Shown piece after piece: positions 18,329 through 27,445 of a stretch of DNA of 64,000 bases (positions are counted from its first letter, which is position 1; every line of letters begins with the position of its first letter). A model generated the notes under the pieces. That model was not told the origin of the DNA, searched no databases, and saw nothing but the letters and a program-made list of their open reading frames with translations. The stretch is taken from positions 1,178,001 to 1,242,000 of the forward strand of contig CAVXOW010000006.1 in assembly GCA_963763485.1 (NCBI GenBank). The letters are read 5' to 3'. Origin of the DNA: CAWCKS01 sp963763485 (GTDB lineage Bacteria; Pseudomonadota; Alphaproteobacteria; Rhizobiales; Xanthobacteraceae). The translations under genes and the position numbers were made by a program.

Positions 18329-18385
18329 ACTCAATTCAACCTCATCCCATCCCGCCCTAAAATCCGCGAAGCGGGCTTGCTCCGC

Positions 18386-18685
18386 TCACACCGCGTCTTT
18401 TGCCGCCTTTACGGGACGTGCCCGCACGATCTTCCGGGCCGGTTTGGCCTTGAACATCATCGACTCGCCGGTGAACGGGTTTGTGCCCTGGCGCGCCTTG
18501 GTCGCAGGCTTCTTGATCACGACGAATTTTGCAAATCCGGGAACGAGAAACACGCCTGATTTCTTGAGCTCTTTATAACCGACGGTCGCGAGCGTCTCCA
18601 AAACGCCCTTTACGTCCTTCTTCGCGACTTCAGTATCCGTAGCGATCTTCTCGATCAGCTGCGATTTCGTCATTTGGGTCGCCAT
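18386..18685 (-). CDS. HU/IHF-family DNA-binding protein
   Basis: Histone-like protein of 99 residues starting MATQMTKSQLIEKIA. The central beta-arm region GVFLVPGFAKFVVIKKPATKARQGTNPFTGESM includes the conserved RxGxNPxTG segment, with KARQGTNPFTG here. A basic Ala/Lys/Arg-rich tail (KPARKIVRARPVKAAKDAV) extends slightly beyond E. coli HU. It bends and compacts DNA as a dimer (family knowledge). AGAGG precedes the ATG at 18685; the longer frame upstream is probably untranslated. Confidence 0.93.
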   Translation of the reverse strand: MATQMTKSQLIEKIATDTEVAKKDVKGVLETLATVGYKELKKSGVFLVPGFAKFVVIKKPATKARQGTNPFTGESMMFKAKPARKIVRARPVKAAKDAV

Positions 18686-18796
18686 ATTCGGGGCCTCTTG
18701 GTTGATTCGACGCCATGCACAGTATTTGGGAAAAAGGCCTCCAAAACCCTTATTTGCAGTGATCTGCACAACTTTGTTGGCCCCCGGGCCGCCTGA

Positions 18797-19075
18797 CTAG
18801 TCTGGTTTCCGCCGCAGTGAGGGGGTCTCGCGGAGCAAGTCAGCCAACCATGGGACCGCCCGTTCCGCTGCATTATATGCGGCGTCCGCCGCCGCAAAGG
18901 CCGCACCGGAATAATACTGAACCGGCGTCCAGTTGCCCCGATCCTCCGGATCGCGCCTGAACTCCTCAAATCCGAAAGTGGTGTCCGGGCGGGAAAAGAA
19001 ATCCACGCACCTGTCGTGTTCGTGATTTTCGACGCTGGCAAAGACCACCCACGCCTTGTCGATCCGTCCGGACAT
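18797..19075 (-). CDS. Hypothetical protein
   Basis: 92 residues, not recognised. The sequence is acidic to neutral with an aromatic-rich middle (NWTPVQYYSGAAFAAADAAYNAAERAVPW), no signal peptide and no membrane span. Codon use looks coding on the minus strand, but no strong ribosome binding site was found. It lies between the HU gene and the broken alpha/beta hydrolase. Confidence 0.5.
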   Translation of the reverse strand: MSGRIDKAWVVFASVENHEHDRCVDFFSRPDTTFGFEEFRRDPEDRGNWTPVQYYSGAAFAAADAAYNAAERAVPWLADLLRETPSLRRKPD

Positions 19076-19096
19076 CGAAACCCGATCTTCGTCCCG

Positions 19097-19892
19097 TCAG
19101 GCCGCCGCCGTCGCAGGTTGATGCGCCTTGAGGAAGGTTCGCACCCGGTTGATGGTTCGCGCCTTCAATTCCGGCGGCTCCTTCCAGGGATAGACCGTCA
19201 CCTCGGCATTTGGCGCCAGCGACGCGATGTCGACACAAGTCTGGTAGGCGTGCGCCGGAGTGTCGTCAGGCAGAACCAGAATCGGAGTCTGGCAGGACGC
19301 GCGCAAAGTCGCGCGACACGCTGTACACGAAGTCGGGGCGGACGCGGTAAAGGTTGTGCAGGTACGTCTCGATCGTTTCCATCGACACGTCGGGCCGTCG
19401 GGCGCGGAAATCCTTGGCCCAGACATCGCGGCTGAGCGTGTACATGACGTCCGGATTCTCAGGCCGGTGACCGATCGGCTGACTCATGATGCCCGCGACG
19501 ATGCGGTTTGGCGCCCGCTCCATCAGCTTCAGCGCAAAAGAGCCGCCGATACAGTTGCCGAAGAACAGGAACTGGCGGACGCCGAGGTGATCAAGCAGTC
19601 CCAGTTGGTCGTCGGCGAACGCGTCCCACGGATTGTCGGCCGGGACCGGGCCAGTGGATTCGCCGCCGGTGGCGTTGCGCTGGTCCATCGTGATGCAGCG
19701 GAATTCGCTCTTGAAAACGTCCATCACATTGATCACCGCGGTCTGCCAGTTGCTGATCCGCGAGTTCAACCCTCCGCCTGGTATGGCCAGCAACGGGAAG
19801 CCGGAACCGGCCTCCTGGTAGCGGATGCGGACGTTGCCTCTTTCGTAGAACTTGAAAGTGCTCTCTGCTTCGGCGCGTTTGATCTCGTTCAT
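19097..19892 (-). pseudogene. Alpha/beta hydrolase with Cys in the nucleophile elbow, frame-broken
   Basis: Alpha/beta-hydrolase fold protein starting MNEIKRAEAEST at 19892, where AAGAGGGG lies upstream. The oxyanion region AIPGGGLNSRISNW and the elbow FFGNCIGGSFAL are seen. The elbow has Cys where most families have Ser (G-x-C-x-G-G). After SRDFAR near 19295 the frame shifts, and the rest (CQTPILVLPDDTPAHAY through VRTFLKAHQPATAAA) is in another frame. The break falls in an alternating gcgcgcg run, consistent with dinucleotide slippage or a base-calling error. Rejoined length is about 264 residues, normal for the fold. Confidence 0.8.
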
Positions 19893-19932
19893 AAGGCCCC
19901 TCTTGAGCTGAGGATGATTGAATATCGCCCGG

Positions 19933-20406
19933 TTACGTCCGCCCGATCGGCTTGCGCATGTGGACGGCAACCGCACCCGGCGCCAGTGTCTCTCTGGCGT
20001 ACTCGTTGTACCCGCGCCTTTGGTAAAATGCGAGGTTGGTTGCGAACATGACATTCGTGTAGAGCCGCGTTTCGTCGAAGCCGAGCGATCGCGCGTAATC
20101 TTCCGCGTGCTTCAGCAGGATATCGCCGAGGCCTTGGCCCTGGTGGTCGGGCCGCACCGCAATGTTCTCGATCAGCAGGTGATCGCCCTGTGGAATGGTC
20201 TCCACGAGGCCGAGCAGTTCCTCGCCGCGTTCGTAGAGGTCGATGACGTGCGCGCTGACGGCGCGTTCGTAGTCGGCGGTCATCGGCTTGGGCTCCCGGC
20301 CGATCAACGGCACCCATTTCGCATAGGCCGCGCGCGTCAGCGTGCGCACATCCGCAGCATCAGCCAAGGTCGCTCGTCTGAAACGCAAGAGAGGTTGCGG
20401 GGACAT
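19933..20406 (-). CDS. GNAT-family N-acetyltransferase
   Basis: Acetyl-CoA-dependent acyltransferase of 157 residues. The acetyl-CoA pyrophosphate-binding motif A is NIAVRPDHQGQGLGDILLKHAE, with the V/I-x-x-x-x-Q-G-x-G pattern, and motif B is YTNVMFATNLAFYQRRGYNEY. Substrate is unknown. It is on the same strand as the flavoprotein gene upstream, with a 20-bp gap, so co-transcription is likely. Confidence 0.88.
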   Translation of the reverse strand: MSPQPLLRFRRATLADAADVRTLTRAAYAKWVPLIGREPKPMTADYERAVSAHVIDLYERGEELLGLVETIPQGDHLLIENIAVRPDHQGQGLGDILLKHAEDYARSLGFDETRLYTNVMFATNLAFYQRRGYNEYARETLAPGAVAVHMRKPIGRT

Positions 20407-20426
20407 TTGGGAACCGGCGTTTGAGC

Positions 20427-22124
20427 TTAAGGATTGAACGCTCTTTCGCGAGCCCTGGACAAGCCCGCTTCCGTCTCGGCCGCAGCCTTACGGCCGGCGA
20501 TCAGGCCCTGGACTACGCAGCGCGCAAGGCCGTGCTGGCTGAACCCGCCCGCGGACTCACCGCCGCAATAGAGTCCTGGAATGACCGCGCCCTGCATGTC
20601 GATCACCTGGCAGTCGGCGTTGATGCGCAAGCCCGCCCGCGTATCGTGGGGCACTGGCGTCGCCCACGCGGCATAAAACGGCGGCGTCGCGATCTTGTAT
20701 TTCGGCGTCGGCTTGGCGAAATCCAGGTCTTCGCCGCCGTCGACGAACGAATTGTAGCGCTCAACTTGCGCCACGAGCCGCTCCGCAAGCATCGGCACGC
20801 GCTGGTATTTCATCTTGATGTTCGCTGCGAGGTCTTCGAGCGAATTGGCGCTGAAGAAGAAGCCGTGGTCGCGATCGACGAACGGCGGCTCGACCAGCCA
20901 CTTTTCGCGCGCGACGGCATCTGCATCGAAGATCGCCCAGATCGGGCCGCCGCCGTTATGCCCGTCGCTTAATCCCGCCATCGCCGCGTTGAGGAAATTG
21001 TTCGGATTCCAGGTGATATTCCTGGCGTTGCGCCAGCTGCCGGCGACGTAATCCTTGACGCGACCCAGATTGTTGGCGGTGAACTGCTCGCCGGTTTCGT
21101 CATAGAACCGCTCGCCGCGCATGTTGACCAGGATGACGTTCTGCCAATCGACCACCGCAAGCCCCGAGGCGCGGGCGCGGGAAAACACCGGGCTGGTCGG
21201 CTCCCAGTTCAGGTGCCGGTAGCCGTACTGGCAGCCGATCCGCCCCGCCTTGGTCAGGTGGAAGCCGAATTCGCCGGTCTGGTTGAACAGGCCCCACAGC
21301 GCGGCGCCGACCGCCATCGCCGCGATCTCGCCGCTCGCGTCCTGGTCGGAGTAAGGCATTCCGGCGAGCCCGCAATATTCCTCCGTCAGGCGCGGATCGA
21401 ACATGCGGCGGAAGTTGACGTTGCCGATCGAGCCGCCGGTCGCGATGACCACCGCCTTGCGCGCACGAAGCGCGCGACGCTGACCGCGATGCTCGACCTC
21501 GATACCGATAACGCGTCCCGACGTAAGCGGCTCGCGAACCAGCGAAATCATCCTGTGCTCGAGCTTGAGCTCGACGCCGCAACCGCGCGCGTGCGCGATC
21601 AAGGGATGCATCAGGCCGGCACCGGTGGAGTACGTCTTTCGAACCGCCGGATCGACCGGCTTGCCGGTCTGCGCAATCGGCCAGTCGAGCGGCACGCAAT
21701 GCATTTCGCGCGGCACCGAGTTGCCGATCGAGACGCCGCCGCGATCATCCGGCGCCTTGTCGGCAAACGTCACGCCATGCGCCAGCAGCCAGTCGTAGGT
21801 CGAGACGTTGTGGTCGGCGAACGCGCGAACGATTTCACGGTCGTTGTAGCGATAGTCCGGAAACCCGTTGGGCTGGACGATCGACCAGTCGGTGAGATCG
21901 GAAAACACCAGGTCGGGCGAATCGTCGATCCCGGCTTTCAGCTGCGCGCTGGTGCCGCCGCCGAGCGGCACGTTGCCGCCGCTGATCATGGCGTGACCGC
22001 CGGCATGCGGCTCTGCTTCCACCACGATCACCGAGCAGCCAGCCTCGCGCGCCACGATCGCCGCCGGCAGCCCGGCCGCGCCCGCTCCGACCACGACCAC
22101 GTCGACTTCCGAATCCCACTTCAC
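20427..22124 (-). CDS. FAD-dependent oxidoreductase (fumarate reductase/KstD-like flavoprotein)
   Basis: Large flavoprotein of 565 residues. The FAD dinucleotide-binding motif is VVVGAGAAGLPAAI, followed by VVEAEPHAGGHAMISGGN. The second FAD segment AVVIATGGSIGNVNF and the C-terminal GLYCGGESAGGFSQHGLARCVVQGLIAGRKAA match the FAD_binding_2 family that includes fumarate reductases and 3-ketosteroid dehydrogenases. Cytoplasmic, no signal peptide. The GTG at 22124 is chosen because GAGGGGG precedes it and the protein then begins KWDSEVDV, as relatives do; 53 codons are open further upstream. A decayed copy of this N-terminus occurs near 32216-32336. Confidence 0.88.
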   Translation of the reverse strand: MKWDSEVDVVVVGAGAAGLPAAIVAREAGCSVIVVEAEPHAGGHAMISGGNVPLGGGTSAQLKAGIDDSPDLVFSDLTDWSIVQPNGFPDYRYNDREIVRAFADHNVSTYDWLLAHGVTFADKAPDDRGGVSIGNSVPREMHCVPLDWPIAQTGKPVDPAVRKTYSTGAGLMHPLIAHARGCGVELKLEHRMISLVREPLTSGRVIGIEVEHRGQRRALRARKAVVIATGGSIGNVNFRRMFDPRLTEEYCGLAGMPYSDQDASGEIAAMAVGAALWGLFNQTGEFGFHLTKAGRIGCQYGYRHLNWEPTSPVFSRARASGLAVVDWQNVILVNMRGERFYDETGEQFTANNLGRVKDYVAGSWRNARNITWNPNNFLNAAMAGLSDGHNGGGPIWAIFDADAVAREKWLVEPPFVDRDHGFFFSANSLEDLAANIKMKYQRVPMLAERLVAQVERYNSFVDGGEDLDFAKPTPKYKIATPPFYAAWATPVPHDTRAGLRINADCQVIDMQGAVIPGLYCGGESAGGFSQHGLARCVVQGLIAGRKAAAETEAGLSRARERAFNP

Positions 22125-22246
22125 CGCCCCCGCCCCCTCATCTTGTTGTTGAGCGCCCTCACGCCGTTTACGCGTCTTCGCGTAGCCATTGTTGATTTTA
22201 CTGCGTTTTCTGTCACGTTCGATAGCACCAAAGCGGCCTGGGACGC

Positions 22247-23306
22247 ATGTCAGATAAAACAATGAGTTCACAAACCTCGTCAAAGCGTCTCGGCTTTTTC
22301 ACGCGACTGCTGGACGAGGCGCCGCCGGCCGAACGCTACCGGCTTGCGACGCGAACAGATCGCGCATGCCGAAGCGCACGGGTTCGATTCGGCATGGATC
22401 GCCCAGCACCACTTCCACGAGGCCGAGGGCGGTTTGCCGGCGCCGCTGGTGTTCCTGGCGCATGTGGCCGCGCACACATCGACCATCAGGCTCGGCACCG
22501 GCATCGTTACGCTGCCGCTCGAAGAACCGATCCGCGTCGCCGAGGACGCGGCCGTGCTCGACCTTTTGACCGATGGCAGACTGGAGCTCGGCGTCGGCAC
22601 CGGCGGCAATCCAACGGCGTTTGCCGCCTTCGGCCTCGACAGCGCAAAACGGCGCGACATCTTCGCGCGAAATCTCGCGATCTTGCGCGATGCGCTCGGT
22701 GGCCGCAGCCTGCGCGGTGGCGACACCCTCTATCCGACGCGCCCATCGCTGCTCGACCGGATCTGGCAGGCGACGTTCTCGGCCGAAGGCGCCGCGAAGG
22801 CCGGCGCCGATGGCGATGGCCTCATGCTGTCGCGCACGCAGCCGCGAAGCAAACAGGCGCCAAACGCGTCGCTGCCGGAGATCCAGAACCCGATGCTCGA
22901 TGCTTATTTCGCGGCGCTGCCGGCCGGCCGGATGCCCCGCATTCTCGGCTCGCGCACCGTGTTCGTCGCCGATACCCGCGCAGACGCGCTGCGCCTTGCC
23001 GAGATCGGCTTGAAGCGGTCGGTCGCGCGCTTCATCGAGAATGGTCATCGCCCGCCCGGCGGCACGCTTGAGGAGACCATCGCGGCCTTCGATATCCATG
23101 TCGGCGCCCCCGATGACGTGATCGCCTCGCTGCAACAGGACACCGCGCTGGCGCGCACCACCGATCTCGTCTTTCAGGCCCACTCGATCGACCCTCCGCA
23201 TCCGCTGATCCTGAGGTCGATCGAGCTGATCGCCGAAAAGGTCGCGCCCGCGCTCGGCTGGATGCGAAGCCGTCAGCCGGAGCCGCGCTTTGCAGTCGCA
23301 CGATGA
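22247..23306 (+). pseudogene. Luciferase-like flavin monooxygenase, frame break near the N-terminus
   Basis: Bacterial-luciferase (LLM) family protein. The first 34 residues from the ATG at 22247 (ending PPAERYRLA) are in one frame. From about 22342 the rest, beginning RREQIAHAEAHGFDSAWIAQHHFHE, is in another and runs to 23306. The core motifs RLGTGIVTLPLEEPIRVAEDAAVLDLLTDGRLELGVGTG and the C-terminal PAPALGWMRSRQPEPRF region are intact. A single-base indel explains the break. From memory the protein fits the FMN-dependent luciferase-like family that travels with the two CMD proteins downstream. Confidence 0.82.
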
Positions 23307-23354
23307 CAGCCTCAATCCTCATGGTGAGGACGAAGGCAACGCGGGAGTAGCAAC

Positions 23355-23978
23355 ATGAGTGAGCGCATGCCTGATGTCATCGACCAGCTCGCCGCCATCG
23401 CACCCGGATCATACCTCGATGCGATCCGCGCGCGGCGTCCGCAGGCCCGCGAGCATGCGCAGAAAAGCTTTTCTGCGCTGTTCGAGCCGAAAGACCCCGG
23501 CGGCGTCTCGGCGCGCGAACGCTTCGCCGTCGCGGCTTTCGTTGCCGGCCTGCATGCGGAGCCCGCGACGCACGAATTCTATCGGTCGAAGCTTGCCGCG
23601 GTTGCGGATGCGTCGATCGTCGCCGCCGTCGCCGCAGAGATTGCGCGCGGCCGCACGCAGGGGCCTTACGGCGCCTATCCGGCCGGGCCGTTGAGCCGCG
23701 AGAACAGCGCGGGGCTCATCTATCGCGTCAGCGACGACGGCGTGCACAGTCTCGGCGCGCGGCTCGCCGCAGCGTTCGAGCATGCGCATCTTCTCGTTTT
23801 CCGGCCCCGCGACGCCAATCCGGCCGCACTCCAGGCGCTGCTCGGCGCTGGCTGGTCAACCAGCGATATCGTCACGCTGTCGCAGCTCGTGGCGTTCCTG
23901 TCGTTTCAGATCCGCGCCGTTGCCGGCCTGCGGGCGCTTGCCGCCGCGCCTGGCGGTCCACGCGCCGTCCCTGCGTGA
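23355..23978 (+). CDS. CMD-domain protein (Avi_7170-like)
   Basis: Helical carboxymuconolactone-decarboxylase-like protein of 207 residues. It begins MSERMPDVIDQLAAIAPGS and contains ARERFAVAAFVAGLHAEPA and GLIYRVSDDGVHSLGARLAAAFEHAHLLVFRPRDA. It ends with the WSTSDIVTLSQLVAFLSFQIRAVAGLRAL helix typical of this family. No CxxC is present. GGGAG precedes the ATG. Gene order luciferase-like, CMD, alkylhydroperoxidase-domain is a recurring cassette (from memory of TIGRFAM descriptions). Function unknown; a peroxide- or thiol-linked step is only inferred from the partner. Confidence 0.82.
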   Translation: MSERMPDVIDQLAAIAPGSYLDAIRARRPQAREHAQKSFSALFEPKDPGGVSARERFAVAAFVAGLHAEPATHEFYRSKLAAVADASIVAAVAAEIARGRTQGPYGAYPAGPLSRENSAGLIYRVSDDGVHSLGARLAAAFEHAHLLVFRPRDANPAALQALLGAGWSTSDIVTLSQLVAFLSFQIRAVAGLRALAAAPGGPRAVPA

Positions 23979-24006
23979 GAAAGAGAAGCGCCCATGTCCA
24001 AAGCGC

Positions 24007-24606
24007 ATGCCTGATGCCGTGATCACTCACGCGGAGAACAAGGAGCCCACTGCCTTCACGCAGAAGCAGCTTGACTGGCTGCCCTGGCTCGAGCCCCTCG
24101 CGGAAGGAGATTTCGACGAACGCCGCCGCCAAGCGCTGGTCGACCCCGCGCGCATAAAATCGGCCTATTTCCGGCTGCTCGCGCGCGATCCCGACATTCT
24201 CGAAGCCCGCACCAGGACCGACAAGGACATCTTCTACAACGTCGCCGATGGTCTGCCGCGGGCGGAACGCGAGCTTGCCGCCGCGGCGACGTCGCGCGTC
24301 AACGGCTGCATCTATTGCGCCTCGGTGCATTCGCGTTTCGCGACAAGCTATTCGAAGCGCGCCGAGGACGTCCAGCGCCTGCTCGATGCAGGCGTCGGGA
24401 TCCGGATCGATCCGCGATGGGATGCGGTGATTGCCGCCTCCGCAGCCATGACCGCCACGCCAGCGTCATTCGACGGCACCCATATCGCCGCGCTGCGCGA
24501 GGCCGGTCTCGACGACGGCGAGATCGTCGACGTCATCAACGCTGCCGCCTTCTTCAACTGGGCCAACCGGCTGATGCTGTCGCTCGGCGAACCAGCGGGT
24601 CCATGA
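24007..24606 (+). CDS. Alkylhydroperoxidase-domain protein (AhpD-like, Avi_7169-like)
   Basis: AhpD-fold protein of 199 residues with the redox pair intact in NGCIYCASVHSR (CxxC followed by His three residues later), as in AhpD-type peroxidases. The N-terminal half (TQKQLDWLPWLEPLAEGD, PARIKSAYFRLLARDPDIL) is typical of the family found beside CMD-domain proteins. The start is uncertain: the ATG at 24007 is in frame, but a better-placed ATG at 23994 with GAGAAG upstream is out of frame and stops after six codons, so a small indel near the start is possible. Confidence 0.82.
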   Translation: MPDAVITHAENKEPTAFTQKQLDWLPWLEPLAEGDFDERRRQALVDPARIKSAYFRLLARDPDILEARTRTDKDIFYNVADGLPRAERELAAAATSRVNGCIYCASVHSRFATSYSKRAEDVQRLLDAGVGIRIDPRWDAVIAASAAMTATPASFDGTHIAALREAGLDDGEIVDVINAAAFFNWANRLMLSLGEPAGP

Positions 24607-24687
24607 CCTGGATCAGATCGGCTCAGGTGCCGGCAGCATTGATAGGATGATTGACCCCTCACGACCGGCCAAGGACTCATCTGTTCC

Positions 24688-25295
24688 ATGTCAATCAAGG
24701 CGATCATCACCGGCGCAACAGGCATGGTTGGCGAAGGCGTGCTGCTCGAATGCCTCGATCATCCCGATGTCGAGCGTGTTCTGGTCATCAATCGAAAGCC
24801 GGGTGGCTGAGCCATCCGAAACTGAAAGAGATTATTCACGGCGATTTTTTCGACCTCGCGCCGATCGCATCGCAACTCGCCGGTTACAACGCCTGCTATT
24901 TCTGTCTCGGCATCTCGTCGGTGGGCATCACCGCCGAGCAATATCGCCACACCACGTATGACCTCACGCTGGCGGTCGGACATGCTCTGGCAAAACTAAA
25001 TCCGGATCTGACATTCTGCTATGTCACCGGCAAAAGCGCGGACTCGACCGGGCAAGGTAAAATGGAATGGGCGCGCATCAAGGGCGAGACCGAAAATGCG
25101 CTGCTGAAACTGTTCAGGAACGCGTACATGTTTCGGCCGGGCGCGATGAAAGCCTCGCCTGGCCGGAAGAACCTCAAGACCCTGTACAAGTCTCTCGCCT
25201 GGATTTATCCGATCGGCCGCGCGCTGTATCCGGCCGGCTTTTGCACGCTGCGCGAAGTCGCGCTGGCGATGATCAACGCCTCGCGAAAGGGCTAG
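24688..25295 (+). pseudogene. NAD(P)-binding Rossmann protein (epimerase-like), frame-broken
   Basis: Starts MSIKAIITGATGMVGEGVLL at 24688 with the nucleotide-binding motif TGATGMVG. This frame stops at a TGA at 24808-24810 after RVLVINRKPGG. The continuation SHPKLKEIIHGDFFDLAPI starts a few bases earlier in another frame and runs to 25295 with YVTGKSADSTGQGKMEWARIKGETE and a hydrophobic C-terminal part. One single-base indel near 24800 explains it. Rejoined length is about 202 residues, matching short atypical SDR/YbjT-like proteins. Function unknown. Confidence 0.75.
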
Positions 25296-25440
25296 CGTTA
25301 AACAGGTCCTGGAGGTCAAAGACATCGTCGAACTGGCCAGGGCATAGCGAGCTGTTTCGAGCCAGGATTACCGTGACAGCGCACTTAACTCATCGATCAG
25401 ACCATCAGTTGAATGCACTGTCGACGTGATTGCCCGCAGC

Positions 25441-25782
25441 TCATTCCTTTGGGCACGGAAAGGCGTCTTTAAGACCAAAAAATAATGGCACGCCGATCGG
25501 GACGGTTCCCGGAAGCTGCTTCTTCTCGGCGTACCGCAGCATGATATCCTCTGCTTGCTCGATCGTTATGGCCTGCGTTGACGGGATGCAGAAGAAGCGA
25601 TTTCTTGCGTCTGCAACCGAGTAGGCAATGAAGCCGTCGACGACACCCTTGAGATAAATCTGGTTGTATTCCTTGAACTTCGGTTCCGAAGGATGCTGAT
25701 ACTCATCCAGCTTGACCGTCTGCGCTGATGCAGAGCCAGACGCGAGGGTCAAGAGCGCAGCAATGACCAGGCACCGAACCAT
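25441..25782 (-). CDS. Secreted small protein, Rap1a/Tai-like
   Basis: 113 residues with a clear signal peptide (MVRCLVIAALLTLASGSASAQ, cleavage after the last Ala-Gln region). The mature part has YLKGVVDGF, a Cys in NRFFCIPSTQ, a helix ITIEQAEDIMLRYAEKK, and a C-terminal Cys in DAFPCPKE. The order of blocks and the two Cys resemble the Rap1a/Tai family, whose founding members are periplasmic immunity proteins against T6SS amidase effectors, though many members are orphans. AAGG lies before the ATG. No toxin gene is adjacent, so an immunity role is only a possibility. Confidence 0.7.
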   Translation of the reverse strand: MVRCLVIAALLTLASGSASAQTVKLDEYQHPSEPKFKEYNQIYLKGVVDGFIAYSVADARNRFFCIPSTQAITIEQAEDIMLRYAEKKQLPGTVPIGVPLFFGLKDAFPCPKE

Positions 25783-26073
25783 CGCGTGTCGCCTTTCAGG
25801 TTGAGCACGGTAGCGAGAGAACGCATTAGGCGGCTCAAGCCGTTGCCGTCAACCTTCGGCGCCCTCGCGTGCCGGCTGATTGTCCAGACCGGTCGAGGCC
25901 GGTCGCGCATGGGAGACAGGATGCGCCGGTGATGCGCCGCAATAGAGTGGCAAGAGAGTGGCATGTGTCGCGACGTCGCCCATTCACGATCCCCTGGGTT
26001 TGGTCCATTGTCATGTCGGGAATGTCACGACAACGATCGAAACCGAAAACATCGCGACAGAGGCGAGGACATC

Positions 26074-27168
26074 ATGAGCGAACCGGCAGCGGCTCAGGCC
26101 GCGGCGACACCAAAGTCTTCAGATGCGCCGCGGGCCTACGCGCACATGATCTGGCAGTACCGGAATGCGGAAACCGTCGCCGCAATGATTTTTGTCGGTG
26201 ACCAGCTTGGGCTGTTCAAGGCGATGGCCGGTGCCGGTGCGCTCTCGGCGGACGACCTCGCCGCAAAGACCGGCTTGCACCCGCGCTGGCTGCTGGAGTG
26301 GATGCGGCTGCAGGCAGCCGGACGGGTTCTGTTCTATCGCGGGGACGACCGCTTTGAACTGCCGGCCGAGGCCAACGACGTGCTGGTCGACAGCGAGTCG
26401 GCGGGTTTTGCCGCCAGCAGTTTCATGGGCGGTCATTCGCCGGAGCAACTCGCCGGATTGATGCAATCGTTCAGGACCGGCATCGGCAAGACCTATGAGT
26501 CGGAAGGCCCGGCGGCGGTCACCAAGGCCGAAGACCGCCACCGCATCAGCGCCGAGCGGTCGGTGGTCCCGAAAATGATTCCGGTGCTCGAAGGTGTCGC
26601 CGAAAAACTCAAAAAAGGCGCACTCGCCGCCGATATCGGCTGCGGCGATGGCGCGCTGGTGATCGCGCTGGCCAAAGCGTATCCGCGTTCGACCTTTCAT
26701 GCGATGGACGCGAGCCGGTTTGCCGTGGAGCACGTGGAACGGCGCGCGGCCGAAGCCGGGCTGAAAAATCTCCGCGTGTTCGTCGCGCCCGCCCAAAAAT
26801 TTCCGCTGACTGAGCGCTACGACCTGATCACCACGTTCGACTGCATCCACGACATGGCCCAGCCGCAGGCGGCGATCGAGGAAATCTATCGGCGCCTGGC
26901 CGACGACGGCACGTGGTTCATCAAGGACATCCGCAGCAAGGCGAAATTCGAGGACAACCTGCGCAACCCGGTGCTGGCGATGATGTACGGCTTCTCGTTG
27001 TTCTCCTGCATGGCCTCGGCGATGTCGGAGCCTGACGGAGCTGGTCTAGGCACCCTCGGCTTCAATCCCGAAGTCGCCGAACGCATGAGCCGCAAGGCCG
27101 GCTTCACGCGGTTCAAGCCGCACGATTTCCGGGATCCTGGAAATCTCTATTACGAAGTGCGGCGATAG
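26074..27168 (+). CDS. Class I SAM-dependent methyltransferase (Rv2258c-like)
   Basis: 364 residues. The N-terminal winged-helix part (GDQLGLFKAMAGAGALSADDLAAKTGLHPRWLLEWMRLQ) precedes the methyltransferase domain, which has motif I AADIGCGDGALVIALA, the acidic HAMDASRF after strand 2, and DLITTFDCIHDM at strand 4. This arrangement matches the Rv2258c-type family of putative methyltransferases. Substrate unknown. The start at 26074 is supported by GAGG and AGGA upstream; the longer frame to 25963 is probably not translated. It stands alone, followed by a palindromic repeat region. Confidence 0.88.
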   Translation: MSEPAAAQAAATPKSSDAPRAYAHMIWQYRNAETVAAMIFVGDQLGLFKAMAGAGALSADDLAAKTGLHPRWLLEWMRLQAAGRVLFYRGDDRFELPAEANDVLVDSESAGFAASSFMGGHSPEQLAGLMQSFRTGIGKTYESEGPAAVTKAEDRHRISAERSVVPKMIPVLEGVAEKLKKGALAADIGCGDGALVIALAKAYPRSTFHAMDASRFAVEHVERRAAEAGLKNLRVFVAPAQKFPLTERYDLITTFDCIHDMAQPQAAIEEIYRRLADDGTWFIKDIRSKAKFEDNLRNPVLAMMYGFSLFSCMASAMSEPDGAGLGTLGFNPEVAERMSRKAGFTRFKPHDFRDPGNLYYEVRR

Positions 27169-27227
27169 GTTTCAGCACCAAGCTCCCTAAGGCATGATGA
27201 GTTGACGTTGAATTGGTGACTTACTGT

Positions 27228-27395
27228 TCCCCTCCCCACGCACCCGGGGCTTGCCCCGGATGCGCATGATGATGCGCAAGTCGGGCAGGCCCGACTTGCG
27301 GTGGGGAGGGGTTAGGGGTGGGGGTCGTAGTGAGTCGCAAGGCGGAAGTCCCACGATGGACCCCCCTCCCCAACCCTCCCCCACAAGGGGGGAGG
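27228..27395. repeat. Palindrome cluster (three adjacent perfect hairpins, REP/MITE-like)
   Basis: Three perfect inverted repeats sit side by side: ccggggc-tt-gccccgg (27244-27259), tgcgcat-gatg-atgcgca (27261-27278) and an 11-bp arm pair around a 2-base loop at 27276-27299. They are flanked by G-rich and C-rich tracts at about 27300-27323 and 27361-27384 that are imperfect inverted copies of each other. No coding potential; it lies between two convergent genes. Confidence 0.75.
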
Positions 27396-27445
27396 GAGCG
27401 CGCACGGCACGACGCGCGCCTGATCGCACTTAAACTCATCGCGCT

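Noticed and set aside
21213..22265. A 350-codon plus-strand frame opposite the flavoprotein
   Set aside because: Antisense shadow of the FAD oxidoreductase; no ribosome binding site and shadow-type composition.
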